A stretch of 64,000 nucleotides of DNA, from NCBI GenBank assembly GCA_905478335.1, contig CAJQIC010000015.1, positions 1-64,000 of the forward strand. Direction: 5' to 3'. The notes beneath the pieces were generated by a model. The model made no database searches. It worked only from the letters and a program-made list of their open reading frames with translations, and was not told where the DNA came from. This DNA comes from an uncultured Bacteroidia bacterium (GTDB lineage: Bacteria > Bacteroidota > Bacteroidia > NS11-12g > UBA9320). Each line of letters starts with the position of its first letter. The stretch's first letter is position 1. Shown in pieces: positions 16,712-25,106 of this stretch. The translations under genes and the position numbers were made by a program.

Positions 16712-18297
16712 TCTTCAGTTTCTTCTTCCTCGTTAAACAAATCCTTTACGGCGTCGGGTCTAACCCTGTCCTTTTCTTCCTTTGCGTTCATGAAGTACTC
16801 AAGCGTTGGTCTTTTATTTGGATACCATACGAAGTTTGGAAGCTTTTTCTTGTCTGACGGAAAATCAGTTACAGGATAAAATCCTCCTTTAGGACTATCA
16901 TAATACCGGACATCTGAAACGGTATTATCTTCAACGTAAATGAGCATATCGCTGCACACCATATGGTTGACACCAGTATACGCTGTGTCGTTTTCTTTCA
17001 CATAATAGACACTTTGCCCATTTCCCTGAACGTTGACTTTATGAAGCTTGTTTTGGTTGAAATAAGCCGTCATATCGTTGCCGTCAATTTGGTTATACAC
17101 TTCAGGCTGAACGTAAGAAACGATGAATGCTTCTTCAATCACTTCTAAACGATTTAAGCTTCCATTTTTTCTGTATACCACTAAAGTATCACCCGTAATT
17201 TGATTCTCTTCCGTCCAAAGCACGGGTTTACCCAGCATAGAGATTGTTGAGTCGGTAAAAGAATAAATCAAAGAGTCTGAAACGCCTTGCATATCAGTTT
17301 TATGGATTTTGGTATTGTAGAAGGCTGATAGTCTTCTACCTGTTGTGTCCGCCAAATCGATCAGCGTGTCAGCCTTGACAAACAAGCTGTCGTCTTCAAA
17401 GTATTTTATCGCCAATGGATTTCCGGTAACCATGGTCTTTCCTGTTTTGCGATAAGATATACCATACTGACCTTCAATTTTGATTTGTTCAACAGTGTCT
17501 ATCAGGGTGATGTTCCGAAATGCCTGTCCGATACCCGTATTTCTGTTATACAACAGACTATCGGCCACGAGTTTATTGTCTTTGCCTTGAATCCAAACTC
17601 CTTTACTAAACTGACTGGTATTTTCATTCGTGTTATACCAACCGTATCGACAGAAAATGGTGTTTTCTTCGCTATAAATGTATGTTGGCCCATAGAAGTA
17701 AGCGACTTTTGAGAAGGTATTATAGCTTAACGTATCACTCTTCATTTGGTATTCGGGGTTTACCAATAAAACCCTGTCTTTGAAAAAAAAGGTCTTGCTT
17801 CGACTATAATACCTACCCTGTTTGCTTGTCAATCTATCCGAGCCATTTACAATCCTCCCACCCGTTGTATAAAATGCGATTTTAGCCTCAACGTCGTATT
17901 GCACCATGTCTGTCGTTAACTGCATGTCTTGGTCACGAAGACGCACGTTATCCCTAACATAGGCTTGCTTTTTGTCGCCGTCGTACTCTAGATAATCACC
18001 CCACAAATTGAACGTATCTCTCTGCCGGATATAAATATTGCCATACGCTTCAATCCTGTTGTCTTTTCGATAGAAATAAGCACTATCACAGTTCATCAAA
18101 ACTTGATCCTGTTTAAATCGTACATTACCTTTTACCCGCTCTGCATCGACAAACTCTTGGTCGTATTCAATCACATCAGCACCCAACAATTCAATCGTGC
18201 TCTGACCATAAGACTGACCAAGTCCTAAGAACATACATGCTGAAATTGCGATTATTAATTTCCCTGCAAAGGGTTTTATTACCGAGATGGGTATCAT
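16708..18297 (-). CDS. OstA-like / LptA-type periplasmic protein
   Basis: A protein of about 529 residues with a signal peptide (to about residue 32) and many short repeating beta units built on hydrophobic-Tyr-Asp patterns, such as GNIYIRQRDTFNLWGDYLEYDGD. This is the OstA/LptA/LptD-N jelly-roll fold that carries lipopolysaccharide across the periplasm. At this length, without a barrel, it fits the long OstA-like proteins of Bacteroidota. It heads an operon with DUF1684, panD, flippase-like and rfaE2. The ATG at 18297 is preferred over a TTG at 18315 that lies inside the -7 box. Start codons of this gene and divergent tilS are only 23 bp apart. Confidence 0.85.
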   Translation of the reverse strand: MIPISVIKPFAGKLIIAISACMFLGLGQSYGQSTIELLGADVIEYDQEFVDAERVKGNVRFKQDQVLMNCDSAYFYRKDNRIEAYGNIYIRQRDTFNLWGDYLEYDGDKKQAYVRDNVRLRDQDMQLTTDMVQYDVEAKIAFYTTGGRIVNGSDRLTSKQGRYYSRSKTFFFKDRVLLVNPEYQMKSDTLSYNTFSKVAYFYGPTYIYSEENTIFCRYGWYNTNENTSQFSKGVWIQGKDNKLVADSLLYNRNTGIGQAFRNITLIDTVEQIKIEGQYGISYRKTGKTMVTGNPLAIKYFEDDSLFVKADTLIDLADTTGRRLSAFYNTKIHKTDMQGVSDSLIYSFTDSTISMLGKPVLWTEENQITGDTLVVYRKNGSLNRLEVIEEAFIVSYVQPEVYNQIDGNDMTAYFNQNKLHKVNVQGNGQSVYYVKENDTAYTGVNHMVCSDMLIYVEDNTVSDVRYYDSPKGGFYPVTDFPSDKKKLPNFVWYPNKRPTLEYFMNAKEEKDRVRPDAVKDLFNEEEETEE

Positions 18298-18320
18298 AGA
18301 TTTGAAACAGGACAAAAATA
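18297..18320. promoter_or_regulatory. Two face-to-face -7 boxes between OstA-like gene and tilS
   Basis: TAGATTTG on the plus strand (18297-18304) and TATTTTTG on the minus strand (18320-18313) both match TAnnTTTG exactly. The first would start tilS near 18310, the second would start the OstA-like operon near 18307. Both initiation regions share about 10 bp, so the polymerases should compete. Confidence 0.5.
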
Positions 18321-19655
18321 ATGCAAGAAAGGCTCGGACATATCCTATTTAACGAAGGAAAGGTAAAAAAAACCGACCGAATACTCTGTGCCGTCAGTGG
18401 AGGGGCAGACAGTATTGTTATGACCTACCTAATGTCTCAATTGGGTGTCGACATCGTTGTAGCCCATTGTAACTTTCAATTACGCGGCAATGAAAGCGAC
18501 GAAGACGAAGCATTTGTAGCTGATTTTTGTGATAAACATGGTATCCCTTTTGTAACCAAATCATTTGATACGATTGGATATAGTAGAGTACATAAAAACT
18601 CGATTCAAGAAGCCGCACGTGACTTGAGGTACGCCTGGTTCAACCAAGTGTCAGAAATTGAAAACTGCCATTGGATTTGCACCGCACACAACCTGTCTGA
18701 CAACGCCGAAACTATGCTGATTAATCAACTACGTGGAACAGGTATCAAAGGATTAACGGGCATTCCTTTTAAACGTGAGTCACTTCTGCGACCGATGCTT
18801 GAATTTAGCTCAAGTGAAATCAGGGCCTATGCGAATGACAATAAACTTGCTTATAGGGTGGACAGCAGCAACCATTCAGACGCCTATTTAAGAAACTCCC
18901 TCCGACATCGTGTTACCCCGGAACTTCTTCAAATCGCCTCAGGATTTGAAAGTACATTCCTTGCCAACGCAAATAGAATAAAAGAATCTGTAACGTTACT
19001 TGACGCTTTTGTTTTAGACTTTAAACACCGTCATGTAAAACGTGATGGCAAAACCGTGTTCATACCAAAAAAGAAACTTTACAGTTATCCACACCCACAC
19101 ATCATTGTGTCCAAATTATTACGCAATGGCAATTTTGAGATGGGCCGAATAAAACAATTGCTGGCGTCTAATGATGTTGGTAAGCGTATTGAATCCGTAT
19201 CACATACGCTGCACTCCGAAAGAGATTACTTCATTTTGAAACCCATTTCAGATGAAAAAATCCCCACCCTCGACATTCGTGCAACTGGCCATTTTGAATT
19301 TGAGAATTGGACAATATCAGTAGTCAAAAGGGTTTTAAACGATGTGAAATTTCCTTTGTCAAAAAGTGAAATTGTTATTCAATCGGATGTTTTGGCTCAA
19401 TCAATTCAGGTAAGATCCTGGCACCAATCAGATCGAATTCGGCCTTTTGGTATGAAGGGAAATAAACTGATAAGTGACGTGCTTACAGACAACAAAATCT
19501 CCTCAGCGTTAAAGCCCGAGATACCGATTTTTACTATCGACGATACCATATTTTGGGTAGGTGGTTTGTGTTTCTCTGAACTTTTCAAACTAAACCTAAA
19601 TGCGACTGATCAATCAACAGAGGTTGTTCATATTACACTTTCCAAAAAAAACTAG
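18321..19655 (+). CDS. tilS: tRNA(Ile)-lysidine synthetase
   Basis: TilS converts cytidine 34 of the AUA-reading tRNA-Ile to lysidine, an essential decoding step. The PP-loop ATPase motif SGGADS is at residues 26-31, followed by the typical VVAHCNFQLRGNESDEDEAFV segment, TAHNLSDNAETML, and the RNSLRHRVTPEL tRNA-contact region. The C-terminal TilS domain (about 370-435) contains RSWHQSDRIRPFGMKG. At 444 residues it is full length. It is divergent from the OstA-like operon and convergent with msrA, with 7 bp between their stop codons. Confidence 0.96.
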   Translation: MQERLGHILFNEGKVKKTDRILCAVSGGADSIVMTYLMSQLGVDIVVAHCNFQLRGNESDEDEAFVADFCDKHGIPFVTKSFDTIGYSRVHKNSIQEAARDLRYAWFNQVSEIENCHWICTAHNLSDNAETMLINQLRGTGIKGLTGIPFKRESLLRPMLEFSSSEIRAYANDNKLAYRVDSSNHSDAYLRNSLRHRVTPELLQIASGFESTFLANANRIKESVTLLDAFVLDFKHRHVKRDGKTVFIPKKKLYSYPHPHIIVSKLLRNGNFEMGRIKQLLASNDVGKRIESVSHTLHSERDYFILKPISDEKIPTLDIRATGHFEFENWTISVVKRVLNDVKFPLSKSEIVIQSDVLAQSIQVRSWHQSDRIRPFGMKGNKLISDVLTDNKISSALKPEIPIFTIDDTIFWVGGLCFSELFKLNLNATDQSTEVVHITLSKKN

Positions 19656-19662
19656 CGTACAC

Positions 19663-20319
19663 CTACTCTTTTAATAGGTGCTTAAATTGTTTTCGAACCT
19701 TTTGTACTTTTGGTCCAACCACTGCCGAGCAATAGGGTTGATTCGGATTGTTGTTTAGGTAGTTCTGATGATAGTTTTCCGCTGGGTAATATGTTGGAAC
19801 CGCAGTGATTTCCGTAACAATAGGATTTGGCCAAAGACCGCTTGTATCTGTTGCTGATTTGCTGGCTTCTGCCATAGTTTTTTGCTCATCGTTGTGGTAA
19901 TAAATCACTGACCGATATTGAGTTCCCTCGTCTGCTCCTTGTCTATTTAAAGTTGTTGGATCATGAGAATGCCAGAATATCTCAAGCAAGGTTTCATAAG
20001 AAATTATCGAAGAATCAAACCAAATTCTGGCTACTTCGGCATGACCTGTTTGACCAGAACAAACCTGTTTGTATGTAGGGTTATCAATAAAGCCACCCGC
20101 ATAACCTGACTCAACCTTATGAACGCCTTTCATTTGTTGAAAAACGGCCTCAACGCACCAAAAACATCCAGCACCAAACGTCGCTGTATCAAGGTTCAAA
20201 TTATCTGTTTCCGTTGTCATATCTTCACTCTTATCGGTATCTATGTTGTTGTTTTGTGCACACCCAAAGAAAGGCAAAAGCAGCAAAAGTGGAACAATTG
20301 ATTTTACCATTTGTTTCAT
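19663..20319 (-). CDS. msrA: Peptide-methionine (S)-S-oxide reductase, exported lipoprotein
   Basis: MsrA reduces the S-epimer of methionine sulfoxide in proteins. The catalytic motif GAGCFWC is at residues 49-55 (Cys52 nucleophile), followed by the family segments VESGYAGG and FWHSHDPTTLNRQGADEGTQYRS. A lipobox (FFGCAQ, Cys20) and a 25-residue polar linker come first, so repair takes place in the envelope, not the cytoplasm. The gene is 1 bp downstream of msrB and almost certainly co-transcribed with it. Two Cys are in the active motif, but the usual C-terminal resolving Cys pattern is not obvious beyond QPYCSAV. Confidence 0.94.
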   Translation of the reverse strand: MKQMVKSIVPLLLLLPFFGCAQNNNIDTDKSEDMTTETDNLNLDTATFGAGCFWCVEAVFQQMKGVHKVESGYAGGFIDNPTYKQVCSGQTGHAEVARIWFDSSIISYETLLEIFWHSHDPTTLNRQGADEGTQYRSVIYYHNDEQKTMAEASKSATDTSGLWPNPIVTEITAVPTYYPAENYHQNYLNNNPNQPYCSAVVGPKVQKVRKQFKHLLKE

Positions 20320-20320
20320 G

Positions 20321-21367
20321 CTATTTGTTTAAAGGTTTAAATTTAATCGACACAGAATTAACGCAGTGTCGCGTGTTTTTATCGGTCATTTGCTCTCCTT
20401 CGAATACATGACCAAGATGGCCTTCACAAGTCGTGCATATTATCTCTGTTCGTCTACCGTCGGCATCAAGCTTCCGGGTCACCATCCCATCGATTTCATC
20501 GTCAAAGCTTGGCCAGCCACAGTGCGAATCAAATTTGTCTGCACTCCAGTATAGTGGGGCATTGCACCTTCTGCAGGTATAGATGCCTTGCGCTTTATGA
20601 TTAAAATACTCTCCGGTATACGCGCGTTCTGTACCCTTTTGAGCAATTACATAATTCTCGAAGTCATTAAGATCATTGTACGGTCTAAAAGCGGAACCGT
20701 CTTTGATGTCAAATACTGCCGTTAAAAAGATTCTTTTAACCTCCAGCGGATCTACAAAATCAGTAAAAACTTGGCTAGACCACACCTTAACTACGTCTTG
20801 ATTTTCATCCAGCAGGATCGCATACTGATGACTAAGGTTTAAGTCGAAACCCTCAGCAATTGCATCTGCCCATGCGTTCGGTACACGCACAGATGAATCT
20901 ATACCATTTAATACGGTATGAGTATGGTCGTATGAAAGAATTGCACTGCTAGTCAACCCATCCACTTCGCTGCTTGAAACGATAACCGTCTGCAAACCAA
21001 ATTCTTTCGCATTTGGCACCAATCGGTCATAATGAGCCAAAGCCGTTTTGTATATCGGATCATTCAGATTACCAAGAAACGCAATGAAGGTTGGTTTTGA
21101 TTTATCCCATTGGTTGCCTAAACCACCCAAATTAATTTTTGGTGTGGGGTTCGAAACAACGAAAGACTTGTCGTGCCGAAACCACTTAGACTTATTGTCC
21201 AATAAACCTGGGATGCTATTAATAACTGAATCTACGTCTGCATGAATATTCTTGCCTGTTTTCATTTGCTCTTGACCTTTCATCTGCTCTTTACTTTGTC
21301 CGTTACAATTTAGTAGTAATAGTAAGGATAAACCTACCATAATTGTTTTGTGAATTGCATACTTCAT
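20321..21367 (-). CDS. msrB: Exported MsrB with an extra N-terminal domain
   Basis: The C-terminal 115 residues are peptide-methionine (R)-S-oxide reductase: zinc Cys pairs in [10 protein letters not shown] and [10 protein letters not shown], substrate loop HCGWPSF, and the catalytic Cys in TRHCVNS (about Cys335). The N-terminal 230 residues are unusual. After a lipobox (Cys21) comes an alpha/beta region that looks like a thioredoxin-type fold (strands [32 protein letters not shown]) but contains no cysteine. It could be a dock for a reductant or a degenerate redoxin. Total 348 residues, against about 150 for plain MsrB. First gene of the msrB-msrA pair, divergent from the FixL-like kinase. 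Confidence 0.88.
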   Translation of the reverse strand: MKYAIHKTIMVGLSLLLLLNCNGQSKEQMKGQEQMKTGKNIHADVDSVINSIPGLLDNKSKWFRHDKSFVVSNPTPKINLGGLGNQWDKSKPTFIAFLGNLNDPIYKTALAHYDRLVPNAKEFGLQTVIVSSSEVDGLTSSAILSYDHTHTVLNGIDSSVRVPNAWADAIAEGFDLNLSHQYAILLDENQDVVKVWSSQVFTDFVDPLEVKRIFLTAVFDIKDGSAFRPYNDLNDFENYVIAQKGTERAYTGEYFNHKAQGIYTCRRCNAPLYWSADKFDSHCGWPSFDDEIDGMVTRKLDADGRRTEIICTTCEGHLGHVFEGEQMTDKNTRHCVNSVSIKFKPLNK

Positions 21368-21461
21368 ATATATTAAACGAGTTTTAAGCTTAGTTGGTTT
21401 TATTTGTGTATTACTGACACAGATTAATCGACTAAAGTGGGTTGTTTAACGTGGAGATTCA

Positions 21462-21479
21462 CTATGACCGCTGTCATAG
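21462..21479. promoter_or_regulatory. CRP/FNR-type palindrome in the msrB / kinase intergenic region
   Basis: CTATGAC-CGCT-GTCATAG is a perfect inverted repeat. It has TGA-N6-TCA geometry, the same as CRP (TGTGA-N6-TCACA) and FNR (TTGAT-N4-ATCAA) sites. Its centre is about 62 bp upstream of the start predicted from the -7 box at 21522-21529, the class I activator position. Confidence 0.55.
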
Positions 21480-21521
21480 CTGGCAGGTGATATTTTTCAA
21501 TAAAGGTCAAAGTTTTAAAAG

Positions 21522-21529
21522 TAACTTTG
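21522..21529 (+). promoter_or_regulatory. -7 box of the FixL-like kinase operon
   Basis: TAACTTTG matches TAnnTTTG exactly, 16 nt before the ATG at 21546. No -33 TTG is visible at the right spacing, which fits a promoter that needs an activator. Confidence 0.55.
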
Positions 21530-21545
21530 GGACGCAATTGCAGGC

Positions 21546-23132
21546 ATGGAGAACAACGAACTTTCATTAAAATTCAAATCCGTTTTTGAAACGGCGATTG
21601 ATGGCATTATTCTCATTAATTCAAGAGGAATTATCGAAGAAATTAATACTGCGGTCACCAAGCTTTTTGGGTATACTAAACTTGAACTTTTTGGTAAGAA
21701 TATAAACGTCTTAATGCCAGAGCCACATCACAGTGGTCATGATGGCTACATACATAACTATCTTACTTCCAAAAAGGCCAAAATCATTGGTATCGGTAGA
21801 GAAGTTGATGGGTTAAAAAAAGACGGAACCCATTTCCCATTCCGACTTGCGGTGAGTGAAATAAAACTCGAAAACGAAACCATGTTTACAGGTTTTATTC
21901 ACGATCTAACTGAAGAAAGAAAAGCACAAAAAAAACTCAAAGAGTACGTTGACAATCTTGAGTTAATGGTGCAAGAACGGACAAACTTACTGGAAGACAG
22001 TAACAACCAATTGGCTAAGGAAATAAGCGAGAAGAACAAAACTGAAGAAGCCTTAATTGAAAGTCAAAAGTTATACGAAACTATTGCTAAAAATTTCCCT
22101 AACGGGACGATTAGTGTTTTAGATAAAAACTTGAACTTCCTATTCATTGAAGGCCAAGGATTACGTGATTTCGGTTTTGGGACTAAGGAGCTAATCGGGA
22201 AAAACTATCTCGATGTCATCCAAGCCAAACTTAGAGACTTGGTTAACCAAAAACTGCAGGTGGTTTTTGACGACATCCCTTCTACTTTCGAGCTTGAACA
22301 CAACCAGAACACGTTTAGGGTTCGTGCTGTGCCATTGGTCAATAATGCACACGTAGAAGATCGAATTCTGCTCGTGGAAAGCAATATAACCCAGCAAAAA
22401 AACGCAGAAAAAGAAATCTACAACTCGCTTCAAAAAGAAAAAGAGTTGAACGAGATGAAGTCAAAATTCGTAAGTATGGCTTCACACGAATTTCGCACAC
22501 CATTGAGTACTATACTCAGTTCTGCCGGGTTAATAAATAAATACGTTGAGGTTGACCAGACAGAAAAAATTAATCGACATACAGACAGAATCCAGAACAA
22601 TGTCCGTAATCTTACCATGATTCTTAACGACTTCTTAAGCTTAGAAAAGTTAGAAAACAACAACCTAACATCTGAGGTAAAACCGTTCGATATCATTGAA
22701 TGTGCATCAGAAGTCAAAGAGGATATGCAGATGCTCAAAAAACCGGGACAAAACATTACCTTAGAGCATAATCTGATTGATACAGATGTGCATACCGATC
22801 GTTTCGTCATTCAAAATATACTGACGAATTTGCTCAGCAATGCAATTAAGTATTCGAAAGAAGATTCGGACATAGGTATTAACATTGAAAAAATGGATAA
22901 AGAATTGAGCATTAAGGTATCTGATAATGGCATTGGAATTAGCAAACCAGATCAAAAACTGCTTTTCCAACGTTTTTTTAGGGCATCGAATTCAGGCAAT
23001 GTGCAAGGAACAGGACTCGGCCTTCACATTATAAAACGATATGTAGATTTGTTGGGAGGAGAAATATTTTTCGAAAGTGAGTTAGACAAAGGGAGCACCT
23101 TTGGTTTTGTTTTACGAAATTTACCGGAATAA
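21546..23132 (+). CDS. FixL-like PAS sensor histidine kinase (possible heme oxygen sensor)
   Basis: A 528-residue soluble kinase without transmembrane segments. PAS1 (about 8-125) closely resembles the FixL heme PAS: LMPEPHHSGHDGYI and IIGIGREVDGLKKDGTHFP. His65 falls where FixL has its proximal heme ligand (His200 in Bradyrhizobium), and Arg85 where FixL has the ligand-sensing Arg220. A coiled coil (125-175) leads to PAS2 (175-285). The HisKA H-box SMASHEFRTPL follows (His314), then HATPase with DNGIGI and GTGLGL. Many related PAS domains keep these residues, so heme binding is likely but unproven. The regulator gene starts 1 bp after the stop. Confidence 0.85.
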   Translation: MENNELSLKFKSVFETAIDGIILINSRGIIEEINTAVTKLFGYTKLELFGKNINVLMPEPHHSGHDGYIHNYLTSKKAKIIGIGREVDGLKKDGTHFPFRLAVSEIKLENETMFTGFIHDLTEERKAQKKLKEYVDNLELMVQERTNLLEDSNNQLAKEISEKNKTEEALIESQKLYETIAKNFPNGTISVLDKNLNFLFIEGQGLRDFGFGTKELIGKNYLDVIQAKLRDLVNQKLQVVFDDIPSTFELEHNQNTFRVRAVPLVNNAHVEDRILLVESNITQQKNAEKEIYNSLQKEKELNEMKSKFVSMASHEFRTPLSTILSSAGLINKYVEVDQTEKINRHTDRIQNNVRNLTMILNDFLSLEKLENNNLTSEVKPFDIIECASEVKEDMQMLKKPGQNITLEHNLIDTDVHTDRFVIQNILTNLLSNAIKYSKEDSDIGINIEKMDKELSIKVSDNGIGISKPDQKLLFQRFFRASNSGNVQGTGLGLHIIKRYVDLLGGEIFFESELDKGSTFGFVLRNLPE

Positions 23133-23133
23133 T

Positions 23134-24165
23134 ATGAAAACGATATTGGTAATTGAAGATCACGAAGAAATTAGGGAAAACCTTTCCGAAATTTTAGAAC
23201 TCGATGGTTACAACGTTCTAAAAGCGGAAGATGGAAAGATTGGTGTAGCTGCGGCAATTGAGCACCTTCCTGACATGATTTTATGCGACATCATGATGCC
23301 GAATTTAGATGGGTATGGGGTGTTGCACATGCTGAGCAGAAATCCGCAAACGATGCGCATTCCATTTATTTTTCTTACCGCAAAGGCTGAAAAAATTGAC
23401 ATCCGTAAAGGAATGAGTCTAGGGGCCGACGACTACATTGTTAAGCCTTTTGATGAAACAGATTTACTGTCGGCAGTTGAAAATCGATTACGGAAGTTTG
23501 ATTTAATACAAGAGGGCTCGGTTACCGCAAAGGCTGCAACCAAATCTGATGGAGAATTGTTCCCTAATGCATACTTCAAAAACTACGTTAAAAAGGACTT
23601 AATATATCACGAAGGTGAAACACCTACCCATGTTTATCAGCTGTTGAGTGGTAAACTAAAACTTACCAGACTGAGCGACGATGGCAAAGAGATGGTGTTG
23701 GACCTCTTAAAAACTGGCGATTACTTTGGCTATTGGTCTGTTCTCCAAAAGCAAACGACAACAGAAAGTGCTGAAGCTCTTGAACCGTCGAAAGTGATGT
23801 TAATCCCAACAGAAGATTTCTTAGAGGTGGTTGAACATGAAAACGATATCGCTTCAAAATTTATAAAGCTACTGAGCAATAACCTACTGGCCCAACAGTA
23901 TAAAATTGTCGAATTGGCCTACAACTCGGTCAGAAAGAGGGTTGCGAGTGCCCTCGTTCAAATTGCGGACAAATACAAGGATGATGATGCTTCAAAACCC
24001 TTTAGCATGGCCGTATCTAGAGAAACTCTAGCGGGTATTGCGGGCACATCTGTAGAGTCTGCTATTCGTATGTTATCAGAATTTAAGTCGGATGGTTTGG
24101 TTGAAGTAGATAAAGCAACCATTACGATAATTGACTACGATACGTTGAAAAACGCTCCGTATTAG
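23134..24165 (+). CDS. Response regulator with CRP/FNR output (REC-cNMP-HTH)
   Basis: A 343-residue fusion. The receiver (2-120) has acidic residues at EDHEE, Asp52 in CDIMMPN and Lys104 in IVKPFDE. A CRP-type effector fold (about 145-260) contains the DYFGYWSVL region but no iron-sulfur cysteines of the FNR type. The HTH (about 270-335) has the recognition helix GTSVESAIRML, keeping the Glu and Arg that contact the TGA core in CRP and FNR. Phosphorylation by the kinase 1 bp upstream should therefore control a CRP-like activator directly. The true start is ATG 23134; a TTG at 23101 would overlap the kinase gene. Confidence 0.92.
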   Translation: MKTILVIEDHEEIRENLSEILELDGYNVLKAEDGKIGVAAAIEHLPDMILCDIMMPNLDGYGVLHMLSRNPQTMRIPFIFLTAKAEKIDIRKGMSLGADDYIVKPFDETDLLSAVENRLRKFDLIQEGSVTAKAATKSDGELFPNAYFKNYVKKDLIYHEGETPTHVYQLLSGKLKLTRLSDDGKEMVLDLLKTGDYFGYWSVLQKQTTTESAEALEPSKVMLIPTEDFLEVVEHENDIASKFIKLLSNNLLAQQYKIVELAYNSVRKRVASALVQIADKYKDDDASKPFSMAVSRETLAGIAGTSVESAIRMLSEFKSDGLVEVDKATITIIDYDTLKNAPY

Positions 24166-24167
24166 TT

Positions 24168-25106
24168 TCATTTTGTCGGCACGTAAGTGTCAACATGCCT
24201 TTCTTTTTTTGATGGGTAAATATCAGATATGGTGACAAGTATTCCTGTTTCTTCAACGCTACCAAAATCCTTGTTCAATGCAGTACCAAAAACCTTCATC
24301 GTCGGCGATAGTTGCATGTAATTATTAATGAGCGGCGGTATGTTTTCCTCTCTACTACGGACAAACTTTGTTAATACCTTATGTGCATCCTTAAAATCCA
24401 ATCCTTCAAACTCAGCCGCTAATTCGGTCAAGTCTGAATGAATAGCGAGTGCTTCAATCGGTTTGACTAAACCCTGCTTGTCAGGAAAGTAAATATCCAT
24501 AAAAGTAAGAACAGCATCTCTGGCAACTGAATCGTAATTACTGTACATCGTCACCTTCCCAAAAAAATGTTGAATGTGCGGATTGTCTACGGTAATAGCG
24601 CCCAAACCATCCCATAAATTATCTAAGGCAAAAATGCCTTTACGTGAGCCAAGTTTGGGTTGAAAATTGGGTTGAACCCAACTACGGCCTAATTCTATGG
24701 TATGCGACAAATACCTTTCTACAAATCGATCCGAAAAGTTAAAATAATGTGCTGTTGACAGTGGTAACGGGTTTGTGTGCGGAATCTTTGAACAATCAAT
24801 AAATCGATACCCTCCAATTATTTCTTCGGACTCAGGTGCCCAAAGAATTAATTGATTATAACAGTGCTCACTGGTGTCATATTCGTCAATATCCAACGGT
24901 TTACCTGTACCTCCCCCAGAAGAAGCAAAAGTCACTTCACGAAGTCTCCCGATTTCTTTCATCACCATCGGGCTGTTGTGATGGTTAACAATGTATATCT
25001 CGTTTCCTGCTTTGTTGGTGGTCCGCACAAAACGATCTTTTGTTAATTCAGATTTAATTACCTCTGTTGGAACAGGGTCCATTATATAATCCAATGATTT
25101 ATCCAT
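24168..25106 (-). CDS. glsB: OlsB/GlsB-type GNAT N-acyltransferase
   Basis: A 312-residue acyltransferase of the OlsB/hemolysin-like GNAT group. Diagnostic parts are the IGRLREVTFASSGGGTG loop, DEYDTSEHCYNQLILW, and IIGGYRFI followed by ELGRSWVQP. In Bacteroides the homologue GlsB adds a 3-hydroxy fatty acyl chain to the amino group of glycine, the first step to glycine lipids. The partner O-acyltransferase (GlsA) is encoded immediately upstream and overlaps by 8 bp, so the pair is complete. Ornithine as substrate cannot be excluded from sequence. It is convergent with the REC-CRP regulator gene, 2 bp apart. Confidence 0.85.
   Translation of the reverse strand: MDKSLDYIMDPVPTEVIKSELTKDRFVRTTNKAGNEIYIVNHHNSPMVMKEIGRLREVTFASSGGGTGKPLDIDEYDTSEHCYNQLILWAPESEEIIGGYRFIDCSKIPHTNPLPLSTAHYFNFSDRFVERYLSHTIELGRSWVQPNFQPKLGSRKGIFALDNLWDGLGAITVDNPHIQHFFGKVTMYSNYDSVARDAVLTFMDIYFPDKQGLVKPIEALAIHSDLTELAAEFEGLDFKDAHKVLTKFVRSREENIPPLINNYMQLSPTMKVFGTALNKDFGSVEETGILVTISDIYPSKKERHVDTYVPTK

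Noticed and set aside
19660-19680. Hairpin CACCTA-N9-TAGGTG between convergent tilS and msrA
   Set aside because: It lies within the last msrA codons and lacks a T-run on either side, so a terminator call is not supported.
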